DNA of 64,000 nt, taken from contig NZ_VUNC01000003.1 of assembly GCF_009695875.1 (NCBI RefSeq), forward strand, positions 124,001 to 188,000, read 5' to 3'. Both the position numbers and the translations under genes were made by a program. The stretch is from Olsenella porci. Its GTDB lineage: Bacteria; Actinomycetota; Coriobacteriia; Coriobacteriales; Atopobiaceae. The notes under the pieces are model-generated. The model saw nothing but the letters and a program-made list of their open reading frames with translations. It searched no databases and was not told the origin of the DNA. Positions 17,156-25,028 of the stretch are shown here, one piece after another. How positions within the stretch are numbered: the first letter of the stretch is position 1; the number at the start of each line of letters is the position of its first letter.

Positions 17156-18349
17156 TTACCTGGCTCCCTCGCCGTCATCCAGCCAGGAGTCCACGGCATC
17201 CCTCATCAGGCGTGCTGCCGTAGGTCGTGTGGTCGCAGAGAGGCTCCAGACGGGGACTCGCTGCGCAAGCTCTTGCGAGAACCCCACGCAATCCCTGAGC
17301 ATCTGTTCGGTCCATAGGGGCGAGATGAGCCTCTGCATGGTCCGCAGCTGCTTCTGGTCCTCCCGAATAGGGATCAATCGGTCGGTCTTCCCACGGGTCA
17401 AGAGTATAACCCCGCCCAGGGGCACCTCCTGCGTGGTGGCAATGCCCGAGGTGCCGCACCACGGGATTCCGCAGACGCTCATGGTGTCTGCCCTGATGAG
17501 GTTGAGGTCGCCGTTAAGAACCGTCGCATAGCCCAGGGTCTCCCAGAGTCTCGCATGCGTCGACTTGCCCGTTCCGGACGGGGCGGAGACGAGCCACGCC
17601 TTCCCCCGGTATAGAAGGGAGCAGGAGTGCAGGGCATACATGCGCTCCTGCTCCGCACGAACGAGGAAGGGGAGGCGCAAGGCGTGGAACACCTCGAAGC
17701 GCAGGCGCTCCATCCCGTCCTCGTCATCATGGCAGACAGGGCTGACGTGAAGTGCCACCCGGCTCCCGTCCTTCGTGACGCGCACCAGCCGCACGTGGCG
17801 AAAGCCGGGGTATGCGAGCCGCCAGAGGTCGCCCTCGTCCAGAACGGCAAGCTGGTCGTTCTCCAACAGAACTCGTGCCCCAGGACACGGCCGGGGGAGC
17901 GCGAGGGTCACGGTGACGGTCTGGTCTGCAGTGCCCTTCCCCAAGGGGTCAGGGGTGGCAAACGGGATATAGCCTGCTGGGAAAAAGTTTGGCGAGCCCT
18001 GGAAGTCGATGGCAAGGTGCGCGATCTTGACTCTCTTGTAGTGGGGTTCCGCCGGGAAGCGGAGGGGTGCGGGACCATCCAGGAGGTGGCATCGCTCAAA
18101 GGAGCGCATGCAGGCCTCGAAGTCCGCCCGTGCCTCATCCAGCTGCTCCGGAGGAATCCGATCGTGCTGCACCCACGCGCGAAAGAGGTCCTCCGGCTTC
18201 TCGAAGTCGTCTGCGTGCGACCAGAGGAAGAGCGCGGTGTCGTTGACCTCGTAGGCACCCTGCTGGTCGACGATGCCCTGTCCAAACGGCAGCAGGTAGT
18301 CCCTTCCCGCCAACCTTGCGATGGAATAGCGGGGAGATTTCTTCTCCAT
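17156..18349 (-). CDS. HprK-related kinase-like protein
   Basis: 397 aa. The C-terminal half carries a P-loop in the HPr-kinase context (WLVSAPSGTGKSTHARLW), then LNGDLNLIRAD and IPWCGTSGIATTQEVPLGG, which match the HprK fold. The N-terminal 150 residues (YSIARLAGRDYLLPFGQG) are not the normal HPr kinase sensor domain. Such HprK-like proteins occur in lasso-peptide and exopolysaccharide-linked cassettes with PqqD-like and NTP_transf_5 proteins; in the paeninodin lasso system one phosphorylates the peptide. Here the substrate is unknown. Start: the ATG at 18349 has GGGAGG 5 nt upstream; the in-frame GTG at 18355 would lie inside that site. Divergent from the peptidase gene. Confidence 0.78.
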   Translation of the reverse strand: MEKKSPRYSIARLAGRDYLLPFGQGIVDQQGAYEVNDTALFLWSHADDFEKPEDLFRAWVQHDRIPPEQLDEARADFEACMRSFERCHLLDGPAPLRFPAEPHYKRVKIAHLAIDFQGSPNFFPAGYIPFATPDPLGKGTADQTVTVTLALPRPCPGARVLLENDQLAVLDEGDLWRLAYPGFRHVRLVRVTKDGSRVALHVSPVCHDDEDGMERLRFEVFHALRLPFLVRAEQERMYALHSCSLLYRGKAWLVSAPSGTGKSTHARLWETLGYATVLNGDLNLIRADTMSVCGIPWCGTSGIATTQEVPLGGVILLTRGKTDRLIPIREDQKQLRTMQRLISPLWTEQMLRDCVGFSQELAQRVPVWSLSATTRPTAARLMRDAVDSWLDDGEGAR

Positions 18350-18446
18350 TGTCACCTCCCGGCGCGTTGCCTTGTTAGGCAGATATCATAGTTCCACGGT
18401 GATGCGCCTCGGCCGTGTTCGAACACGGGGCTTTCGAAAAGAGGAG

Positions 18447-18941
18447 ATGGCGGCTCTGAAGCTCAATCCCGCAGGAGGGCGGAATCCGGAGGAGCTGCTT
18501 CGCGCGGGCCTCTCCATACAGGTCAGCCCCACCGGTTGGAGCATGTACCCCATGTTCGTGCCGGGCAGGGACTGGGCGGTGCTCGAGCCGATCGAGCCGG
18601 GATACCGCGTGGGGCGGGGGGACGTGATCCTCTTTCGCAGGAGGGGTGGCATCCTCGTGATGCACAGGGTGCTCTCCGCGAGGCCAGACGGTACCTTCTG
18701 GTTTGTGGGAGACAACCTCCCGGACATCGAGAGGGGCGTCGGGGCAGACCAGCTCATCGGCATCCTGACGGGCTTCACGCGCAAGGGTAGGGAGCACCGG
18801 GTAGACGAATGGACGTACCGGATCGCGAGCGCAGCCTGGCTGCTGCTTCGCCCCCTGCGTCCGTTGGGTCATCAGATCATGAGCTTGGCAAGGCGGCTCC
18901 TGCGGCGCGAAGGGCTGGCGTCTCGGCAGGCACGCCAGTAG
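18447..18941 (+). CDS. S24/S26-family peptidase, Ser/His type
   Basis: 164 aa from the ATG at 18447; in-frame upstream starts exist (for example 18402), and the ribosome site is uncertain. The motif PTGWSMYPMFVPG places the nucleophile at Ser32, and GDVILFRRRGGILVMHRV gives His73 where bacterial signal peptidase I has Lys. The HRV pattern is that of the SipW/ER-type signal peptidases. There is no N-terminal anchor; a weakly hydrophobic helix lies at about 120-145. Bacterial genes of this kind often accompany PqqD/HprK/exporter cassettes, which fits processing of an exported peptide such as the YAASG protein. That link is inferred from place. Confidence 0.72.
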   Translation: MAALKLNPAGGRNPEELLRAGLSIQVSPTGWSMYPMFVPGRDWAVLEPIEPGYRVGRGDVILFRRRGGILVMHRVLSARPDGTFWFVGDNLPDIERGVGADQLIGILTGFTRKGREHRVDEWTYRIASAAWLLLRPLRPLGHQIMSLARRLLRREGLASRQARQ

Positions 18942-19005
18942 TGCGTGTCGTGGGTGTCTCTGCGAGGTTTGCAAAGGCTCCTTGGCGAGGGGGTTCCTTC
19001 CCTCC

Positions 19006-20616
19006 CTACAGCCCGCCCAAGTCCTGGTCTTCCTGGCGTCCCTCGGGGAGGCCGCGCTTGCCGCGGCCGAGGGCCTTCAGGAACAGGGAATCCCTTGAGA
19101 CGAGCAGCTGAAGGGCGTACATGCCAAAGAACACGACCCCCGTGACGACCAGGCGCAGGAATATCTGAGACGTCGAGAGGCCGCTGCCGGTGAGGATGGA
19201 AACCGTGCATTGCACGATGCCGTGGGGTGTGAGGGGAATGCCCGTAATGACGCCCGTGCAGAGCGTTCCTGCAAGAAACGCGCAGACCCCGCTTGTCGTC
19301 GACAGTCCCAGATAGGTGAGGAGGCTCCCCAGGATCCCGGAGCGCACGCCGGGCTTGTTCAGGAGGTCGCGCGCCAGATAGAGCTGGGTGACAAGCACAA
19401 GGCTCTCTGCGATGAGCGTGGCAAGTGCCGAGCCCGTCGCACCTTGGGTGGGGATGAGGGCGAGGTTCAGGACAAAGTCTGCCACCGCGCCGACGGCCAC
19501 CGAGACGAGCACCTGGAGCTCCCGGTCGAGTGCCGTGAGAACCTGGATTCCGATGATGCCGGTAAGGCCGATGGGAATGACCGCGAAGATGATCACCCTC
19601 ATGCCAGGCACGGCGGGAAGGAACTGGCTACCTGCCAGAAACAGGACGGAATCCGTTGCCTCTGCAAAGAAATAGACGGAGAGGGGAAGGGACATCAAGA
19701 GGGAGGCTGACAGCGCGAGCGTCATGAGCCGTTCAAACAGGTCCCTCCTTCCCTGACGGACGTAGTAGGACATCCGGGGGAGAAGGACGTTTCCCAGGGA
19801 CGTGACGATGCTCGTGAGCATGAGCTTGACGTTCACCGCCGTCGTGTAGTAGCCGACTTCGGCATCGTTCTTCATGACGCCGAGCATCACCGTGTCGAGG
19901 TTGGCGAAGATGGAGCTCATGGCGCTCTGTGCGAAGAGGATGAAGATGGGCCGCAGGTGCCTCCTGAAGTTGTAACTCCCCCTGGGAAGGCGCTTGAGCG
20001 ATACGAGATGGTGCAGGCGAATGACATTGAGCGTGTTGGAGCCAACCCCGCCGAAGACGATGGTGGCGGCATAGATGCGGTAATCGGATGCCGTGTGCAC
20101 GAGCAGGAACATGGCAGCGACTGCCATGACCTTGAAGATGAGGGACCTGATCGTGATGTAGTCGTACTGCTCGAGCGCCTGGAATACCCAGCTCGAACCG
20201 ATTGTGTTGAAGATGACGTTGATGCCCTCGATGGCATAGAGGACCTTGTCCTGGGCGAGGCGCGGAACCATGAGGACCATGCCGGCGTAGGCGGCCATGG
20301 AGAGGACTAGCGAGACGCTGTTGATGATCAGGATCTCTTGGACGGTTTGCGACAGGAGGCCGGGGTTGTCGCGAACCTTGGCGCACGCACGTATTCCGTA
20401 CGTGGGGATGCCAAGGCAGGCAGCCAGATAGAAGTAGTTCGAGACCGAGATGGCAAAGTTGACCTTCCCATAGCCATCGGCGCCCAGGACCCTTGACACA
20501 TAGGGGAACGTGATAAGGGGGAGAATGGTGTTCAAGACCGTGAGCAGCAGGTTCATGACAAAGTTATAGCGAACCGAGTGAACCTTGAACGTACCCCTCT
20601 GTCCTTCGTCTCTCAT
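19006..20616 (-). CDS. Wzx-type polysaccharide flippase
   Basis: 536 aa with about 14 hydrophobic segments. It starts with a short hydrophilic stretch and then NLLLTVLNTILPLITFPYVS and RVLGADGYGKVNFA, the standard beginning of oligosaccharide flippases of the MOP superfamily. It would flip lipid-linked repeat units across the membrane. The C-terminal 25 residues are charged and disordered. It is convergent with the peptidase gene and divergent from the Stealth gene. Its substrate is probably a second surface glycan rather than Pel, since Pel uses PelG. Start at 20616; a later Met near residue 21 is possible. Confidence 0.85.
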   Translation of the reverse strand: MRDEGQRGTFKVHSVRYNFVMNLLLTVLNTILPLITFPYVSRVLGADGYGKVNFAISVSNYFYLAACLGIPTYGIRACAKVRDNPGLLSQTVQEILIINSVSLVLSMAAYAGMVLMVPRLAQDKVLYAIEGINVIFNTIGSSWVFQALEQYDYITIRSLIFKVMAVAAMFLLVHTASDYRIYAATIVFGGVGSNTLNVIRLHHLVSLKRLPRGSYNFRRHLRPIFILFAQSAMSSIFANLDTVMLGVMKNDAEVGYYTTAVNVKLMLTSIVTSLGNVLLPRMSYYVRQGRRDLFERLMTLALSASLLMSLPLSVYFFAEATDSVLFLAGSQFLPAVPGMRVIIFAVIPIGLTGIIGIQVLTALDRELQVLVSVAVGAVADFVLNLALIPTQGATGSALATLIAESLVLVTQLYLARDLLNKPGVRSGILGSLLTYLGLSTTSGVCAFLAGTLCTGVITGIPLTPHGIVQCTVSILTGSGLSTSQIFLRLVVTGVVFFGMYALQLLVSRDSLFLKALGRGKRGLPEGRQEDQDLGGL

Positions 20617-20901
20617 AGTCCTGAATCATGCCTCGGAATGCTCAGCGCTGCCCGTCCCGCATTGGCCCGGAAGTGCGGCGCCAGGAGGTGGGAGGCCGCA
20701 GGATGACCGGTTTGCCATGCCCTACGAGTTTAGAGGGTACTGCCCCGCTCCCTGCCGCGTTGAGGCTTGCGTGGTCTGTAGGGCAAAGGATGAGTGTCAG
20801 TGGTCCCTCTCTCCCAAGATACAATTGGTCGGGCGGGTGTTGGCCGTGCCGGCTGCGGCGCGTACGCCTGTTAGGGTTTTGCATCGCGGGCAAATCATCG
20901 G

Positions 20902-21999
20902 ATGGGGGCGATTGGTGCAATGTGTTCTGCCTCTTCCGCGTCGGTCGGCTCTCGCGCCTTCCCAGGCGACGAGGGTGTCATCGACTTCGTTGTCACCTGG
21001 GTTGACGGTTCCGACCCCGAGTGGCAACGGGCACATCGGCTTGCACGGTCTGTTTCGCAGCGCGTTCCCCATGTGCAAGTGGCCGAAATCGACGATGGAA
21101 GCCAGCGCTATCGCGACATGGGTACGTTGAGGTACTGGTTTAGGGGCGTCGAGAGGTTTGCGCCGTGGGTGCGTACCGTTCACCTGGTCACTAACGGTCA
21201 GGTTCCGGATTGGCTTGACCTTGGGAATGAGCGCCTCCATCTGGTGACGCACGACCAGTTCATGCCGCCTTCGTGTCTCCCAACGTTCAATTCCAACGCC
21301 ATCGAACTCTGCTACCACCTCATCCCCGGGTTGGCGGAGCACTTCGTCTCGTTCAACGATGACGTGTTTTTGGTTGGTCCCCTGGAGCCGTCAGACCTCT
21401 TCCGGGGTGGGCTGCCACGCGATATGCTGGCTTGCCAACCAGTCATCGCGAACCCGGCTAACCCCGTGATGTCTCACATCTACCTCAACAACTCGCTGCT
21501 GCTCTCGCGCCACTTTGCAAAGCGCAAGGTCATGCGAGAGCGGCCCGGCACGTTCTTCCACCTTGGGTATCCGCCCCGATACTTTGCCTACAACCTCGTG
21601 GAGCTTGCCTTTCCTCAGATGACGGGGTTCTTTACACCACATGGGCCAGCCGTGATGCTGCGCTCGACGTTCGACGAGGTTTGGAGGGAGGAGCCCGATG
21701 TCCTGGGTGCTACCGTCGCGTCGCGCTTTCGCGGGGACGACGACGTGAGCATCTATGTCCTGCAGGAGTGGCAGAAGCTCTCGGGAGGCTTTTGCCCCGC
21801 CAACGTCACGCGTCGCCTGGGCTATTACGCCTTCGAGTGCGACCGCGACCTCGACCGCCTGGAGCGCGACCTTGCGGGCGGTTCCCGCACCTTCGCGTGT
21901 GTCAACGATGGGGAGTGCAGCGACTTCGAGTCGCGTGCCGCTCGCGTGAGGTCGTTGCTCGAGCGCCTGCTTCCGGAGCCGTGCTCGTTCGAGAGGTAG
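20902..21999 (+). CDS. Stealth-family polysaccharide phosphotransferase
   Basis: About 365 aa. It shows the ordered conserved regions of Stealth proteins: CR1 (DFVVTWVDGSDPEW), CR2 (RDMGTLRYWFRGVERFAPWV, LPTFNSNAIE and HFVSFNDDVFL), a CR3-like region around LNNSLLLSRHF, and a CR4-like region with RGDDDVSIYVLQEW. These enzymes transfer sugar-1-phosphate to make phosphodiester-linked surface glycans and are related to GlcNAc-phosphotransferase. The gene is divergent from the flippase, so both may serve one glycan. The start is unsure: the ATG at 20902 has a poor ribosome site, and the ATG at 20920 is preceded by GGGGG. Confidence 0.85.
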   Translation: MGAIGAMCSASSASVGSRAFPGDEGVIDFVVTWVDGSDPEWQRAHRLARSVSQRVPHVQVAEIDDGSQRYRDMGTLRYWFRGVERFAPWVRTVHLVTNGQVPDWLDLGNERLHLVTHDQFMPPSCLPTFNSNAIELCYHLIPGLAEHFVSFNDDVFLVGPLEPSDLFRGGLPRDMLACQPVIANPANPVMSHIYLNNSLLLSRHFAKRKVMRERPGTFFHLGYPPRYFAYNLVELAFPQMTGFFTPHGPAVMLRSTFDEVWREEPDVLGATVASRFRGDDDVSIYVLQEWQKLSGGFCPANVTRRLGYYAFECDRDLDRLERDLAGGSRTFACVNDGECSDFESRAARVRSLLERLLPEPCSFER

Positions 22000-22033
22000 G
22001 AGAGAAGGCCGGACTGACCCGTATCGCTCAAAG

Positions 22034-22234
22034 TAGCAACTTCGGACACTTAGGCGGCCCTAAGTGTCCGAAGCTTCGGCCGGGGTAGCGACCTCGGACG
22101 GATAACGGGCCCTAAGTGTCCGAGGCTGCGGCCGGGGTAGCGATCTCGGACGGATAGCGGGCCCTAAGTGTCCGAGGCTGCGGCCGGGGTAGCGATCTCG
22201 GACGGATAGCGGGCCCTAAGTGTCCGAAGCTGCG
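22034..22234. repeat. 52-bp tandem palindromic repeat, about four units
   Basis: Units begin at 22034, 22086, 22138 and 22190. Each contains CTCGGAC, then about 18 nt, then GTGTCCGAGG or GTGTCCGAAG, so each unit folds on itself; the first unit holds CGGACACTTAGG / CCTAAGTGTCCG as a near-perfect palindrome. Units 2 to 4 are almost identical. A two-unit array with the same 52-bp period and core occurs at 31445-31538. Confidence 0.85.
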
Positions 22235-22296
22235 AGGGCGAGGGGGTGGTGCTGGGACCGAGGGTGCGGCTGCGCTGTCCGAGCCCGCTTCGATGC

Positions 22297-23208
22297 CTAG
22301 GCAAGCAACTGCGCGAGCTCCTCCGGCGCAAAGACGTAGTCGGCCCCGCAGAAGTGGCAGTGCACGTTGGCAGGCTCGCCCTTCTCCACCATGTCGCGCA
22401 TCTCGTGCTCGCCCAGCGCCATCACGCAGCGAGCCGCGCGATGGCGGTTGCAGCCGCAGTGGAACTCTGCGGGCATGGCGTCGAGCTCCCGGTAGTCCAG
22501 ACCGCGCAGGAGGTATCCCAGCATGTCCGACGGCGTCATGCCGTCCTCGAGCATCTGGGTGACGGACCTCACGCCCCTCAGGTTCTGCTCCAGCTCGTCG
22601 AGTACGTAGTCGTCATACCCAGGCATCGCTTGGATGATGAAGCCACCCGCCTGACGCACGGAGTAGTCCACATCCACGAGCACGCCCACGCCAAGCGAGG
22701 TCGGAATCTGCTCGCTCGCCGCGAAGTAGTAGGTGAGGTCGTCACCGATTTCTCCCGAGACCAGGCCGACGGTGCTGGAGTACGGCTCCATGTGCGAGAT
22801 GTCGTGCACGACGGTGAGCGTGCCGGGGCCAAGCGCGCCACCTACGTCCAGGTGAGAGTCCTCGCGCAGGGGCAGCCACGCGTTGGGGTTGTTAGCGAAC
22901 CCCTTTACCTGACCCTTGTTGTTTGCGGTCACGGTGAGGCCCCCGATGGGCCCGTCGCCGCGTACCTCCAGGGTGATGAGCTCGTCGTCCACCTTTGACA
23001 TTGCGCCAATCATCTGGCCTGCCATCATGAGGCGACCGAGGGCTGCGGTTACGACGCTGCTGGTGTGGTGGTGGTCGCTCGCCGCCTGGACGGTCTCGCG
23101 TCCGTTGATGGCAAACGCGCGAAGCTGGCCGTTGGCTGCTGTGCCACGGACGATGTGGTCGTGTGCGCGAACCTTCGCGTCTGCGAAGTCGATGATGTCC
23201 TCTGCCAT
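22297..23208 (-). CDS. hslO: Redox-regulated chaperone Hsp33
   Basis: 303 aa, the usual length. N-terminal half contains AASDHHHTSSVVTAALGRLM and LEVRGDGPIGGLTV, typical Hsp33 sequence. The C-terminal redox switch keeps both zinc-cysteine pairs, C-x-C in FHCGCNRHR and C-x-x-C in CHFCGADY. Under oxidative stress these form disulfides and activate ATP-independent holdase function in the cytosol. A good AAAGGAAGG ribosome site precedes the ATG. It appears monocistronic; a 52-bp repeat array lies just past its stop, and no terminator with a T-run was seen. Confidence 0.95.
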   Translation of the reverse strand: MAEDIIDFADAKVRAHDHIVRGTAANGQLRAFAINGRETVQAASDHHHTSSVVTAALGRLMMAGQMIGAMSKVDDELITLEVRGDGPIGGLTVTANNKGQVKGFANNPNAWLPLREDSHLDVGGALGPGTLTVVHDISHMEPYSSTVGLVSGEIGDDLTYYFAASEQIPTSLGVGVLVDVDYSVRQAGGFIIQAMPGYDDYVLDELEQNLRGVRSVTQMLEDGMTPSDMLGYLLRGLDYRELDAMPAEFHCGCNRHRAARCVMALGEHEMRDMVEKGEPANVHCHFCGADYVFAPEELAQLLA

Positions 23209-23445
23209 GGGGCCTTCCTTTCTCGCCTGTGTCCAGGCGCATGTTCAATGGCTAGATAGATACCCCAAAGTCGCGCTGTCATGGTGCGGGCGTTGTGACG
23301 TCGTAGGTTGCATATGGAGGGGGCAAACGCGGCTCGCGAACAAGGGGCAGAGCGCGCCGCTCGTCTCGTCCCGCCCCGTGCGTCATAGCCCCTCTGCCCC
23401 GCGGTCACGCGTCGTTGGCGCAGGCGACGGCATGGCACGCAATGG

Positions 23446-24672
23446 CTAGGACTCGTGGCGCCAGCCAATCTGTTGCAGCGAGTAGATGGACTTGTCCATG
23501 TTGAACAGGTAGGCGACCACGCATACCACGAAGAAGAGGGGCAGGTAGGAGTAGCCAAACACCTCGGTGCCAATGAGGATGGGGGCAAAGAGCGTGTTGG
23601 TTGCGGCTCCAAAGACCGCGGCATATCCGAGCGCTGCCACGAGGGGAGCGGGGAGACCTGCGAGGCCGGCGAGAGCGACACCCAGGGAGGAGCCTATGGC
23701 GAAGAGGGGAGTCACCTCTCCCCCCTGGAAACCAGCAGCCAGCGTGAGGATGGTGAGCGCGAACTTGAGGGCCCAGTCCCAGGGGAGGACCTGGTCTCCC
23801 GAGAAGCTCGCCGAGATGAGGTTGGTTCCCAGGCCGCAGTAGCGTCCCTGCCACAGGAGGAGGAACAGGAGGCTCAAGCAGACCCCCATGACCGCGATGC
23901 GCCTGACCGGGTGTTCAAGGTGCGCGGCCGCGATGGCCTTTGCCCACTTGAGGCACCAGGCAAAGAGACCGCCCACCACGCCAAACGCCACGCCGAGAAG
24001 CGCCACCCTCCCAAGCGTCGCCGCGTCCAGGGAGACGGGATAGGCAAGGACGACCTCGAACTTCTCCAGTCCGAGCGCCCGCGAGGTCCAGCTTGCGGCG
24101 AACGAGGCGGTGAGTGCGGGGAACAACGCCTGGTACTCGAGCCGGCCGGCAACCAAGACCTCGATGGCAAAGAGCGTTGCGGCGAGTGGCGTCCCAAACA
24201 GGCCCGCAAAGCCTGCCGCCATGCCCACGATCAGGAAGGTGTTGCCTGGGTTTTTGAACGGAAGCTTCCGTCCCACCCAATGCGAGAGGGTCGCGCCAAT
24301 CTGCACCGCGACGCCCTCGCGACCGGCGCTCCCGCCAAACAGGTGGGTGAGCCATGTGCCGCCCATGATGAGGGGAATCAGCCGCAGGGGGATGACGTTC
24401 TCCCTCCCCAGGCCAACGTCGAACACCAGGCTCATGCCGCGCCCGGTGTTCTTCCCCAGGCGCAGGTACGCCCATGCGATGAGCATGCCCGCCAGGGCGA
24501 GGAACGGCACCAGCTGGAACACGTGGGCGTCGCGGAACGCGGTGATCGCGATGAGGACGCGGCCAAACACCGCGTCGATGGAGCCGACCGCCACCCCGAT
24601 GGGGATGCCCACCGCCCCCAGCAGCAGGATGCCGCCGTAGCTCCCCAGGATGCGCCGTGTCCTCTCGTGCAT
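23446..24672 (-). CDS. CLC-family transporter, probable CLC-F fluoride/proton antiporter
   Basis: 408 aa from the ATG at 24672, preceded by GGGAGGGAGAGAGC. About 10-12 hydrophobic segments. It has the CLC gating motif in the form GGSAGREGVAVQIG and, late, GFQGGEVTPLFAIGSSLG; these are closer to the fluoride-specific CLC-F subtype (GREGT, GFKGGEVTPLF) than to chloride CLCs (GREGP). It would expel fluoride in exchange for protons. A fluoride riboswitch with an overlapping terminator sits in its 5' leader, which independently supports fluoride. The frame continues upstream of 24672, but that extension covers the riboswitch and is not protein-like. Confidence 0.88.
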   Translation of the reverse strand: MHERTRRILGSYGGILLLGAVGIPIGVAVGSIDAVFGRVLIAITAFRDAHVFQLVPFLALAGMLIAWAYLRLGKNTGRGMSLVFDVGLGRENVIPLRLIPLIMGGTWLTHLFGGSAGREGVAVQIGATLSHWVGRKLPFKNPGNTFLIVGMAAGFAGLFGTPLAATLFAIEVLVAGRLEYQALFPALTASFAASWTSRALGLEKFEVVLAYPVSLDAATLGRVALLGVAFGVVGGLFAWCLKWAKAIAAAHLEHPVRRIAVMGVCLSLLFLLLWQGRYCGLGTNLISASFSGDQVLPWDWALKFALTILTLAAGFQGGEVTPLFAIGSSLGVALAGLAGLPAPLVAALGYAAVFGAATNTLFAPILIGTEVFGYSYLPLFFVVCVVAYLFNMDKSIYSLQQIGWRHES

Positions 24673-24705
24673 GCTCTCTCCCTCCCGCCGGTGGTGCCGG
24701 CGCAC

Positions 24706-24741
24706 AAAAAAAGACCCCTGCCGCAGAGCGCGACAGAAGTC
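24706..24741 (-). terminator. Terminator controlled by the fluoride riboswitch
   Basis: Read leftward, GACTTCTGTCGC pairs along 12 positions (with G-U pairs) with GCGGCAGGGGTC, loop of 5 nt, then seven T (24712-24706). Its 5' arm is the 3' end of the riboswitch aptamer (GACTTCTG), so aptamer and terminator are mutually exclusive. This is the layout of a switch that turns the gene on when ligand binds. Confidence 0.85.
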
Positions 24742-24794
24742 ATCAGCCACAGGGCGGTTTGGGGCACGTGGCCCGGCGGGGAACCTCATCCCGC
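24734..24794 (-). promoter_or_regulatory. Fluoride riboswitch (crcB motif)
   Basis: Read leftward from 24794: GCGGGATGAGGTTCCCCGCC, then a short variable part, AAACCGCCCTG and TGGCTGATGACTTCTG. These are the conserved pieces of the crcB motif: GGNGATG at the 5' side, the AACCGC pseudoknot segment and GGCTGATGACTTCTG at the 3' end. It lies 62 nt before the start codon of the CLC gene, on the same strand. Ligand is known for the motif; its function here is inferred. Confidence 0.92.
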
Positions 24795-25028
24795 ATGGCC
24801 GGGAGGGACGGGCCCGTTCGCGGCGCACGGGGAGAGATGATACGCGAAACCGGGGCGAGACGGGCCGACTTTCTGGGATCGGGCCGCATCTGATGGCGTC
24901 CCGCCCGCGCGGCGCCCAATGGTCCCGGCCATCGGCCGAAGCGGTCGTGCGACGGAATCGCATCGCCTCCCGTCTCCTCCGAGGGCGCGTCCGGGGCCGC
25001 TCCGCCCCTGTCGCCCGTCCTGCCCGTC

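Noticed and set aside
14856-18941. Lasso-peptide gene cluster (HprK-like kinase, PqqD-like protein, ABC exporter)
   Set aside because: No asparagine-synthetase-like cyclase, no transglutaminase-like B protein and no short precursor with a lasso-type core were found. The candidate substrate is a 122-aa beta-rich protein.
22034-22234. Tandem array considered as a CRISPR
   Set aside because: Units are contiguous at 52 bp with no unique spacers, each unit is self-palindromic, and there are no cas genes nearby.
23446-24672. Simple chloride channel annotation for the CLC gene
   Set aside because: The fluoride riboswitch and the GREG/GGEVTPLF motif forms favour a CLC-F fluoride exporter.
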